Positions 7,596 through 13,287 of a DNA stretch of 14,926 nt are shown piece by piece. The first letter of the stretch is position 1; the number at the start of each line of letters is the position of its first letter. The translations under genes and the position numbers were made by a program. Under the pieces are notes generated by a model. It did no database searches and was not told the DNA's origin. It saw nothing but the letters and a program-made list of their open reading frames with translations. This DNA is from a bacterium (GTDB taxonomy: Bacteria; Patescibacteriota; Minisyncoccia; UBA6257; 2-01-FULL-56-20): positions 1-14,926 of the forward strand of contig JAKALK010000016.1 in assembly GCA_021813155.1 (NCBI GenBank), read 5' to 3'.

Positions 7596-8330
7596 ATGGA
7601 TACTCCTAAGAAAATCGAGGAACTTAAAGTTAAAATCTTCGCTGACGGCGCCGACAAACTTGGGATGGTAGAGCTTTCGAAACGGCCTTTTATTAAGGGA
7701 TTTACAACCAATCCCACCCTTATGCGCAAAGCCGGTGTTACCGACTACGCTATTTTCGCGAAGGACGTCTTAAGTGAAATTAAAGATAAACCCGTTTCTT
7801 TTGAAGTTTTCTCTGATAACTTTTCTGAAATGGAACGCCAAGCTCGGATTATTGCCTCTTGGGCGCCAAACGTCTATGTCAAAATCCCCGTCACCAATAC
7901 CAAAGGTCAGTCCTCCAGTGAACTTATTAAAAATTTGTCCAGTGGGGGCGTTAAATTAAATGTTACTGCTATTCTTACTCTTCCTCAGATTGAAACAGTC
8001 GCCCAATCTTTAAACCCTGCTATTCCGGCTATTGTCTCGGTTTTTGCTGGTCGCATTGCCGATACCGGTGTTAATCCCTTGCCAATCATGAAGCAAGCCA
8101 AAAATATTCTTGCCGCTCATCCCAGTTTTGAACTTCTCTGGGCTAGTTGTCGAGAACTTCTAAACATCTACCAGGCCGAAGAAGCTGGTTCAGATATCAT
8201 CACCGTCACCCACGACATTCTGAAAAAAATTCCCATGGTCGGTTACAACCACCACGAGTTATCGGTTGAAACTGTTAAAATGTTTTACGAAGATGGCCAA
8301 AAAGTCGGCTACACCCTCTATGAATCTTAA
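7596..8330 (+). CDS. tal: Transaldolase (TalC/Fsa-like)
   Basis: This 244-residue (beta/alpha)8 protein begins KIFADGAD (13-20) and has KGFTTNPTLM (34-43). The Schiff-base Lys is K96 in VKIPVT, followed by LNVTAILTLPQ (121-131), SVFAGRIADTG (148-158) and LWASCRE (181-187). The length fits the short transaldolase/fructose-6-phosphate aldolase subfamily. Transaldolase moves a dihydroxyacetone unit between fructose 6-phosphate and erythrose 4-phosphate, giving sedoheptulose 7-phosphate and glyceraldehyde 3-phosphate. Sedoheptulose 7-phosphate is the substrate of the isomerase encoded next, so this gene probably feeds the heptose pathway. It has its own promoter. A role as fructose-6-phosphate aldolase cannot be excluded by sequence alone. 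Confidence 0.85.
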   Translation: MDTPKKIEELKVKIFADGADKLGMVELSKRPFIKGFTTNPTLMRKAGVTDYAIFAKDVLSEIKDKPVSFEVFSDNFSEMERQARIIASWAPNVYVKIPVTNTKGQSSSELIKNLSSGGVKLNVTAILTLPQIETVAQSLNPAIPAIVSVFAGRIADTGVNPLPIMKQAKNILAAHPSFELLWASCRELLNIYQAEEAGSDIITVTHDILKKIPMVGYNHHELSVETVKMFYEDGQKVGYTLYES

Positions 8331-8352
8331 TGACGCCATATTGGCCGCGAAT

Positions 8353-8434
8353 GATTTTACTTTTGGAACATTCGGGCTGGCGGTGGGATCATTTACGCAA
8401 CTAAAAATATAGGCGATGTTCTAAAAGTAAAATC
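8353..8434. repeat. Long inverted repeat just upstream of gmhA
   Basis: Arms 8353-8371 and 8416-8434 are complementary over 19 bases with a single G-U pair, and one further T-A pair is possible outside. A 44-base loop separates them. The right arm ends seven bases before the gmhA ATG. There is no T tract and the stem is AT-rich, so it is not a typical terminator. In RNA it would bury the A-rich stretch before the start codon, so it could control translation or be an mRNA processing site. Confidence 0.65.
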
Positions 8435-8441
8435 AAAAGCC

Positions 8442-9056
8442 ATGTACAAAGACTACATAAAAAATTACCTCGCCGAAGTTCAAGCTATTGCCGCGAAGCT
8501 CGATCATAACGCGATCAATAAGATGATCGAAGTTCTAAAAGGTGTCCGTGATCAAAAAGGCAAGCTTTTCATCATTGGCATTGGCGGTGGAGCGGGACAT
8601 GCTAGTCACGCGGTGAACGACTTCCGCAAGCTCTGTGGTATTGAAACTTACACCCCCGTTGACAACGTCGCTGAGTTAACTGCTCGCACTAACGATGATG
8701 GTTTTCACACTATTTTTTCCAACTGGCTTTTAGGGAGTAACTTAGGAGACAAAGACGCTATTTTGGTCTTCTCGGTTGGCGGCGGTCATGCCGAAAAAAA
8801 CATCAGTGCCAACATTGTTGAAGCTCTTAAGCTTGCCAAGTCCGTTGGCGCAAAAGTTGTCGGTGTTGTCGGCCGGGATGGAGGATATACTGCTGAAGTT
8901 GCCGACGCTTGCGTTATTGTCCCTAATGTTAATCCCGATAACGTCACTCCGCATACCGAATCTTTTCAAGCTGTCATTTGGCATTTAATTGTTTCCCATC
9001 CTAAATTCAAAACTAAAGAAGGCAAATGGGAGTCCGTCCAAGGCAAGGCAAAATAG
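8442..9056 (+). CDS. gmhA: SIS-domain sedoheptulose 7-phosphate isomerase (GmhA-like)
   Basis: This 204-residue SIS protein is expected to convert sedoheptulose 7-phosphate to D-glycero-D-manno-heptose 7-phosphate. It has the phosphate-binding loop GIGGGAGHASHAVNDF (46-61), TARTNDDGF (80-88), SVGGGHAEKN (111-120) and TPHTESFQAVIWHL (169-182). The length matches GmhA. Two catalytic positions differ from the E. coli enzyme by my hand alignment: the Glu of the AAEL helix is Asp60 and the catalytic His near the C-terminus is Gln176. This points to a separate subgroup. Kinase, phosphatase and nucleotidyltransferase partners in the operon support the function. No SD precedes the ATG, and a 20-bp stem could form directly upstream. 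The stop overlaps the next start by one base. Confidence 0.78.
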   Translation: MYKDYIKNYLAEVQAIAAKLDHNAINKMIEVLKGVRDQKGKLFIIGIGGGAGHASHAVNDFRKLCGIETYTPVDNVAELTARTNDDGFHTIFSNWLLGSNLGDKDAILVFSVGGGHAEKNISANIVEALKLAKSVGAKVVGVVGRDGGYTAEVADACVIVPNVNPDNVTPHTESFQAVIWHLIVSHPKFKTKEGKWESVQGKAK

Positions 9057-9622
9057 TGAAGTCGAAAGCGATTTTTTTGGATCGTGATGGCGTCATCATC
9101 CGCCAAGTTGAGCTCTTAACCCAAATCTCGAAAGTAAAAATTCTTCCCAAAGTAGCGGAGGCCATTAAGTCTTTCAATAAACTTGAGTACCTTGTAATTG
9201 TGGTTTCTAATCAACCCGTCGTCGCTCGTGGTATCATTACCGAAAAGGGGATTGAGAAGATGAATGAATTTATCCGAGAAAAACTCGTCAAAAAAGGCGC
9301 GCGGATTGATGCCTTCTATTTTTGCCCTCACCACCCGAACGCTACCCTTAAGAAATACCGCCTGCGCTGTCGCTGCCGTAAACCCGGCCCGGGCATGATT
9401 TTACAAGGCATCAGAGACTTCTATATTAATCCTAATAAGAGTTTTATGATTGGTGATGCTATGATCGATGTCGTTGCCGGCAAAAGAGCCAAGCTAAAAA
9501 CCATTCTTGTTAAATCCGGCCCCGGCCACGCCCGCCTCGATAAACTTTATAAAGAAAAACCTGACTTCACCTCGAAGAATCTTTTCGACTCTATTAAGAT
9601 TATCAAAAAATATGACCGATAA
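9056..9622 (+). CDS. gmhB: HAD-family heptose 1,7-bisphosphate 7-phosphatase
   Basis: This 188-residue HAD phosphatase has the nucleophile motif DRDGVI (D9, D11), motif II SNQP (51-54), and a zinc site formed by C90, H92, C105 and C107. K109 follows, and the motif IV pair D134/D138 is in GDAMIDV. The zinc-binding loop is diagnostic of the GmhB/histidinol-phosphatase group. It should remove the C7 phosphate of heptose 1,7-bisphosphate. The GTG at 9056 is chosen as start: it overlaps the TAG of gmhA (TAGTG) and places the DxD motif at residue 9, as in the family. An ATG at 9026 would add ten residues inside gmhA. Its own stop overlaps the next gene by 11 bases. Confidence 0.85.
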   Translation: MKSKAIFLDRDGVIIRQVELLTQISKVKILPKVAEAIKSFNKLEYLVIVVSNQPVVARGIITEKGIEKMNEFIREKLVKKGARIDAFYFCPHHPNATLKKYRLRCRCRKPGPGMILQGIRDFYINPNKSFMIGDAMIDVVAGKRAKLKTILVKSGPGHARLDKLYKEKPDFTSKNLFDSIKIIKKYDR

Positions 9623-10340
9623 AATCAAGCAAGCCGTTATTCTTTCCGCCGGTCTTGGCACTCGGTTGCGGCCAATGACCGACACAATCCCGAAACCTAT
9701 GATCCCGCTTCTTGGGAAACCCATGCTCGAGTGGAATATAGAGCAGTTTAGGCGGCACGGTGTCGAGGAATTTTTTATTAACCTCCACTATCTTCCCGAT
9801 GTTATTAAAAACTATTTAGGCGACGGTTCTAAATGGGGAGTCAAAATCAACTACAATTTTGAATCTGAAATTATGGGCACCGCCGGCGGCGTCAAAGGCT
9901 TCGAAAAAATCATCGGCGATATTTTTTATCTAATCTACGGCGATATGATTAGCTTGGTTGATTATTCCAAAATGGCCGAAAATTTTTGGGCCAAACAAAA
10001 CCCGATCGGTATGCAGCGCACGAAAAAAACCGACGACTACGCCGATGCCGACGTCGCTGAAGTTGATGGGAATTTAAAGTTTATTAAAATCCATCCGAAA
10101 CCTCATACCGAAAAATATTCTATCGCGCACCGGATGCGCGGCGTCTTTATTTTAAAAAAGGAAATTCTGTCTTATATTCCCGAAAATCAACCCTACGAAC
10201 TTGGCAAACAACTTCTACCAGTAGTCGTTGATGCGGGCAAAAATTTTTACGGCTATGAATGTAGTGAGTATTCGAAAGGGATTGATACAATTGATAAATA
10301 CAAGGAAGTTGAAGAACATCTTAAAACTCACCCTATATAA
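9612..10340 (+). CDS. hddC: Sugar-1-phosphate nucleotidyltransferase, probable heptose-1-phosphate guanylyltransferase
   Basis: This 242-residue protein has the NTP_transferase signature LSAGLGTRLRPMTD (11-24), then KPMIPLLGKPMLEW (28-41). The sugar-binding segment is IMGTAGGVK (87-95), the metal Asp111 is in YGDM, and a C-terminal lid follows. It should join a nucleotide to heptose 1-phosphate. GTP is the expected donor because the upstream kinase is of the HddA (alpha-anomer, GDP) type and no HldE-like bifunctional gene is present. Length fits HddC and short ManC-like enzymes, which lack the left-handed beta-helix of GlmU. The ATG at 9612 overlaps gmhB. A mannose-1-phosphate guanylyltransferase is the main alternative. 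It is the last gene before the terminator. Confidence 0.75.
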   Translation: MTDKIKQAVILSAGLGTRLRPMTDTIPKPMIPLLGKPMLEWNIEQFRRHGVEEFFINLHYLPDVIKNYLGDGSKWGVKINYNFESEIMGTAGGVKGFEKIIGDIFYLIYGDMISLVDYSKMAENFWAKQNPIGMQRTKKTDDYADADVAEVDGNLKFIKIHPKPHTEKYSIAHRMRGVFILKKEILSYIPENQPYELGKQLLPVVVDAGKNFYGYECSEYSKGIDTIDKYKEVEEHLKTHPI

Positions 10341-10346
10341 ATTATT

Positions 10347-10380
10347 AGAGCCGGTGTACCCAAGGTGCATCGGCTCTTTT
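10347..10380 (+). terminator. Rho-independent terminator of the glycan/heptose operon
   Basis: A 14-bp stem (10347-10360 with 10364-10377; two G-U pairs) closes on a CAA loop and runs into TTT-G-TTT. It sits seven bases after the hddC stop. On the other strand the hairpin lacks a T tract, so it should act mainly on the plus strand, although it also lies just past the end of the convergent HAD gene. Confidence 0.9.
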
Positions 10381-10398
10381 GTTTCTGATGTTGCGCGA

Positions 10399-11121
10399 CT
10401 ACTGACCGTTAGTGGGAGTCAGCAGGTCGTCGATCCGGATATCTCGCCAGTCAAGGAATATCGGATCTGCGCCCGCTTGAATCAAGCGATTCAAAGACGC
10501 CTCATGATTGTAGATCGGCATTCCGACAACACGCGATCCTGCCGCTACCCCTGACGCCACTCCCCGAGGGGAGTCCTCGAACACGATCTGTTCAGAAGGA
10601 TGAATCCCCATCACCTTCGCCGTCTGGATGAAGCAGTCCGGTGCTGGCTTGGTTTTCCTCACATCTGTTACCAGTACGATCTTGTCAAACATGAAAAGTC
10701 GGTCGAGCCCCGATCGGCGTAGCAAAACGATACCCTTTTCGAGATCGACCGCCGTTCCGATCGAGGTTTGAAGTCCCTGAGACCGTGCCTCGTTCAGAAA
10801 TTCGAGAAATCCAGGCCGCGGCGAGAGGTCGATCTCTTGAACGATTTCGTCGTAGAAGTGATGCTTGCGCTCCAAAAAAAGCGCGATCTGTTGTGGAGCC
10901 GGGTTAATTTTCACCTTAGCGAAGATCTCCCGAATTAGGGGCTCATCTGGTCCCCCGATGAAATGAGGCAATTGGTCTATTGCCGCGTCAATCGAGAGAA
11001 ATACCCCAATCTCAGCAGCCGCCTTGATCCAAGCATTGTGATGGGCCGGTTCTACGTTTATCACCGTCCCTTCCATATCAAAACCAAAGCCCCGAACAGC
11101 GACGTTCGAATTTTGTGTCAA
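10399..11121 (-). CDS. HAD-superfamily phosphatase (beta-phosphoglucomutase-like)
   Basis: This 240-residue HAD protein has the nucleophile motif FDMEGT (D15 in 14-19) and a helical C1 cap (about 25-95). Motif II lies around SIGTA (120-124), K158 in KTKPAPDCF, and E182/D183 in FEDSPRGVASGVAAG. These match the beta-phosphoglucomutase/sugar-phosphatase group. The usual second Asp of DxD is Glu17. The start is TTG at 11121: it overlaps the upstream TGA as TTGA and lies six bases after AGGAGG. Coupling to a SemiSWEET transporter suggests a sugar-phosphate substrate, which is inference. The gene is GC-richer than the plus-strand operon and converges on its terminator. Confidence 0.8.
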   Translation of the reverse strand: MTQNSNVAVRGFGFDMEGTVINVEPAHHNAWIKAAAEIGVFLSIDAAIDQLPHFIGGPDEPLIREIFAKVKINPAPQQIALFLERKHHFYDEIVQEIDLSPRPGFLEFLNEARSQGLQTSIGTAVDLEKGIVLLRRSGLDRLFMFDKIVLVTDVRKTKPAPDCFIQTAKVMGIHPSEQIVFEDSPRGVASGVAAGSRVVGMPIYNHEASLNRLIQAGADPIFLDWRDIRIDDLLTPTNGQ

Positions 11122-11390
11122 CTTACTCCTCCTCTCCGTCTATACCTCGCTTTAAGCAACACTTGAATCACTCCAATTGCGAAACCGGCGGCGTTGGCCA
11201 CAATCACCGGCTTGGCCGGTAGCATTATGCCGTAGCTGAACCAAAGCGCACAGTTTGCAAGATACAGCGTAAGCATCAATGCCGACAAATCTTGGACATG
11301 CTTCGTTCTCAAAGACTTGATTACCTGTGGGAGCATAATACAAGTTCCCACCGCCGTTGCCGTGTAGCCGACCATATCAGTTCCAGTCAA
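11118..11390 (-). CDS. SemiSWEET-type sugar transporter
   Basis: This 90-residue membrane protein has three predicted transmembrane helices (about 6-24, 34-56 and 61-81), the size of a SemiSWEET half-transporter that works as a dimer. The PQ motif is at 21-22 (MLPQVIKSLRTK). W50 and N66 fall where the substrate-pocket Trp and Asn of the Leptospira protein lie, by my alignment. The C-terminus is basic, as expected for a cytoplasmic end. The start is taken as TTG at 11390 because AAGGAGG ends six bases upstream. An in-frame ATG at 11417 has no SD, and one at 11375 would leave the SD too far away. The stop overlaps the HAD start. Role: facilitated mono- or disaccharide movement across the cytoplasmic membrane. 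Confidence 0.85.
   Translation of the reverse strand: MTGTDMVGYTATAVGTCIMLPQVIKSLRTKHVQDLSALMLTLYLANCALWFSYGIMLPAKPVIVANAAGFAIGVIQVLLKARYRRRGGVS
11128..11133 (-). promoter_or_regulatory. Shine-Dalgarno site fixing the TTG start of the HAD gene
   Basis: AGGAGG, reading on the minus strand, ends six bases before TTG at 11121. It lies inside the last codons of the SemiSWEET gene and decides a non-ATG start. Confidence 0.75.
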
Positions 11391-11396
11391 ATCGAT

Positions 11397-11403
11397 CCTC
11401 CTT
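11397..11403 (-). promoter_or_regulatory. Shine-Dalgarno site fixing the TTG start of the SemiSWEET gene
   Basis: AAGGAGG ends six bases before TTG at 11390. It has the same spacing and start codon type as the HAD gene, which makes both assignments more credible. Confidence 0.75.
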
Positions 11404-11407
11404 CCTA

Positions 11408-11466
11408 TAGCCAACATCTGTTTTCAATTCAAAGTCGGCCAAAATTCAACCGACTGATGCCGGCTA
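11408..11466 (-). promoter_or_regulatory. Structured leader or operator before the SemiSWEET-HAD pair
   Basis: On the minus strand, TAGCCGGCATC (11466-11456) can pair with GATGTTGGCTA (11418-11408) over 11 positions, two of them G-U. Immediately inside, AGTCGG (11455-11450) pairs with CCGACT (11438-11433), so the stems could stack. A 14-base A/U-rich linker completes the fold and the SD follows five bases after the outer stem. If RNA starts near 11461, only the inner six pairs of the outer stem remain. The repeat could instead be a DNA operator. Confidence 0.4.
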
Positions 11467-11467
11467 C

Positions 11468-11496
11468 ACCTTAATTAATTTCCATTTTTTTGTCAA
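11468..11496 (-). promoter_or_regulatory. Sigma-70-type promoter of the SemiSWEET-HAD pair
   Basis: On the minus strand a consensus TTGACA (11496-11491) is followed after exactly 17 bases by TAAGGT (11473-11468). Transcription would start near 11461, leaving a leader of about 70 bases. The six A residues after the -35 box also occur at the DUF218 promoter. Confidence 0.6.
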
Positions 11497-11559
11497 CAAA
11501 ATTCAAAAACTACGGGCTAAAATCCGTGATCTTTATACACCCAAGCGCTCACCAAGTTT

Positions 11560-12495
11560 TTAATTCCAAGTACCGGATATAGTATCGGGATTTAAGCGAG
11601 ACCATCCCGCCTTCGGCAAAATATCCCAAATTTTATCGACTAAACTGGGTTGGCCCGCTACAAATCCTAAGCGGTTAGTCTTTGGAAGAAAACAGAACGC
11701 CTCATAGTCATATTCTTTAACCGGGACAAGTTCGCCTCCTTCGCTGATTTGAAAAAAACGAAAAGTATTGCCGCCCAAAGAAGCTGCCGCGTAAGCCGGC
11801 GCCCAATCCCACGCTTTCTGAGGAGTTTGAATTATTGCCTGAACTTGCCCGCAAGCCATTAACCCCAAGCCCAATAAGCCCGATCCCATTGTCAAAACTC
11901 CTCTCACATTCGCTCCGATTATCGGAATAGTCTGAGCGAAACTTGGGTAAAGCAAAGTATCTACGCCCACCCTCACCACGCATTTTTGCGGCTCTCTCTT
12001 TTTAGGCGGACAATCACAGTGCTTAACGTCTCCCCAGTCTAGCTTAGCCACTCCTCGGTCTGCCTCAGCTGCAATAATGAGACCATTGTTAAAAGCAGGA
12101 GCGTAAATAGCAGTACCCCTAAGAACCCCGTCTTCCATCAGTCCTGCTCCTACCGACCAATCGGCTGCATCCTCTCCGTAATTTAAAGTGGAATCAATTG
12201 GGTCAATTATTACCCGCGTACCCTCAAAAAGCCCCAAAGGGTTATCCTTTGAAAGTACGCTTTTATGATTCGACTCTTCTTCACACAAAATGCGCACCCC
12301 TTCTATTTCTTCAGTCAATCTTTTGACGATGATGTCTTGGGATAATTTATCGCCTTGAGTAACGCCCGAACGGTGACTTTCTCCTTTCTTTACTTCAAAA
12401 ATACGGGGGATTCTTTTAACTTTTTCTCCTGCTTCAAAAACCGCCTTTATAAGCGACTGTACTTTTGGTCCGAAATTTTTCAAAAGATTTTCCAT
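11560..12495 (-). CDS. Inositol-monophosphatase-family phosphatase
   Basis: This 311-residue protein belongs to the lithium-sensitive, Mg-dependent phosphatase superfamily (IMPase, CysQ, FBPase class IV). Metal ligands are visible in CEEES (71-75), in DPIDST (D98, D101; 98-103) and in the WDWAP segment (229-233). The family's usual DGT is DST here, and position 102 lies in the phosphate-binding region. The N-terminal extension and a Cys/Lys/Pro-rich loop (160-171) are unusual. Likely substrates are a sugar or inositol monophosphate, histidinol phosphate or 3'-phosphoadenosine phosphate; sequence alone does not choose. The gene stands alone with its own promoter, has no SD, and has base composition like the plus-strand operon rather than its minus-strand neighbours. 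Confidence 0.8.
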   Translation of the reverse strand: MENLLKNFGPKVQSLIKAVFEAGEKVKRIPRIFEVKKGESHRSGVTQGDKLSQDIIVKRLTEEIEGVRILCEEESNHKSVLSKDNPLGLFEGTRVIIDPIDSTLNYGEDAADWSVGAGLMEDGVLRGTAIYAPAFNNGLIIAAEADRGVAKLDWGDVKHCDCPPKKREPQKCVVRVGVDTLLYPSFAQTIPIIGANVRGVLTMGSGLLGLGLMACGQVQAIIQTPQKAWDWAPAYAAASLGGNTFRFFQISEGGELVPVKEYDYEAFCFLPKTNRLGFVAGQPSLVDKIWDILPKAGWSRLNPDTISGTWN

Positions 12496-12511
12496 AATAT
12501 TGAGTTCTTTA

Positions 12512-12539
12512 ATTATACTCTTTTAGCGGATTGTCTTAA
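12512..12539 (-). promoter_or_regulatory. Promoter of the IMPase-family gene
   Basis: On the minus strand, a perfect TATAAT (12517-12512) lies 16 bases after TTAAGA (12539-12534, four of six consensus bases). Transcription would start about ten bases before the ATG at 12495, so the mRNA is almost leaderless and has no SD. Confidence 0.55.
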
Positions 12540-12590
12540 TCTTATTGATGTGCCTTTTATATAGACCCGTCTTTATTAAATTTTGCTCAT

Positions 12591-12629
12591 AAAAAATCAA
12601 AAGGCCGCGCTGCTTTCGCTAGCGCGGCC
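12591..12629 (-). terminator. Rho-independent terminator after the DUF218/Nudix pair
   Basis: Reading the minus strand, a perfect 9-bp GC-rich stem (12629-12621 with 12611-12603) encloses a short inner stem with a GAAA tetraloop. TTTTGATTTTTT follows. It lies about 30 bases past the stop of the Nudix-like gene and separates that pair from the IMPase promoter. Confidence 0.92.
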
Positions 12630-12657
12630 CCGTTTGCTCCGTATAGCCGAAGCGCTG

Positions 12658-13257
12658 CTATTCCTTATTCCGCCACCACCACTCAATAGCGAGAGTCGCC
12701 ATGATGAGTGAATTGTGGCCTCGAGAGATCTCTTCGGCGAGATAGCGATTGATGATCGCTTCGCGGACGGCCTTGAGATCAGTCCACTCCTTGCGTACCG
12801 AGCCCTTCTCGGTGGGCTCGGCCACGACCTCGCAGTCGGTGATCACAACGTAGTACCACCGCCGGGTGCCGCGCTTTGTGTTCTCGAAGTCACTGGCGAT
12901 CACAAGGGACTTGCCCTTGTAGCCAGTCTTCGCGAGCAAGGCCCGTTCGGCCACCACGATCGGATCGCGGTCATCCATCTTGAAGGTGCCGGAGACTAGC
13001 TGAAGCCCGTCGAATCCCGGTACCGGACGCTCCGCCGTGATGGCGTGACCGTCCGGCGTGAACGCTGCCACCATCACCGCCGGCGGGAGTACATATTTCC
13101 TTTCGGGTTTTTCTCCTCCCTTCTCGTCTGGCCAGTATTCAACCACCAGGCCTGGCTCCCCGTTGGGCCCCATCGGTTCCAAAATGTCGACCCTTACCGG
13201 TTCTCCCTTTGGGTACCCCACCCGATAAAATGGGTGTTTTTCCATTTCTCCCGTCAT
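12658..13257 (-). CDS. Degenerate Nudix-fold protein (ADP-ribose-pyrophosphatase-like)
   Basis: This 199-residue protein has the layout of an ADP-ribose-pyrophosphatase-type Nudix protein. An N-terminal beta region (about 20-58) is followed by the first Nudix strand PAVMVAAFTPDGHAI (59-73), ERPVPGFDGLQLVSGTF (76-92) and a Nudix-box region (90-113). In that box the family pattern REUxEExGU reads RALLAKTGY, so the three metal-binding Glu are Ala106, Ala109 and Lys110. Hydrolysis by the usual mechanism should be lost. The ATG at 13257 is preceded by AAGGAGG at four bases. It lies 30 bases after the DUF218 gene and the two share a terminator. A ligand-binding or structural role is possible. The fold assignment is by motif reading only. 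Confidence 0.5.
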   Translation of the reverse strand: MTGEMEKHPFYRVGYPKGEPVRVDILEPMGPNGEPGLVVEYWPDEKGGEKPERKYVLPPAVMVAAFTPDGHAITAERPVPGFDGLQLVSGTFKMDDRDPIVVAERALLAKTGYKGKSLVIASDFENTKRGTRRWYYVVITDCEVVAEPTEKGSVRKEWTDLKAVREAIINRYLAEEISRGHNSLIMATLAIEWWWRNKE

Positions 13258-13287
13258 TGCGCCTCCTTGGGGTTGCTGAATTTTGCG

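Noticed and set aside
8330..8404. A 24-codon frame whose ATG overlaps the transaldolase TAA (TAATG).
   Set aside because: The overlap looks like coupling, but the peptide is Trp/Arg-rich without family resemblance and lies in the palindrome.
8320..8412. A 30-codon open frame overlapping the transaldolase end (MNLNDAILAAND...).
   Set aside because: No SD, no recognisable domain, and it runs through the left arm of the inverted repeat; most likely chance.
8353..8434. The long inverted repeat as a mini transposable element or terminator.
   Set aside because: No flanking target duplication is visible, the stem is AT-rich and no T tract follows.
9507..9611. N-terminal extension of the nucleotidyltransferase from 9507.
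   Set aside because: These 35 residues are a shifted-frame reading of gmhB; the conserved strand begins after the ATG at 9612.
11512..11527. ACGG/CCGT hairpin followed by T-rich sequence as a terminator of the IMPase gene (minus strand).
   Set aside because: Only four base pairs with an 8-base loop; too weak to call.
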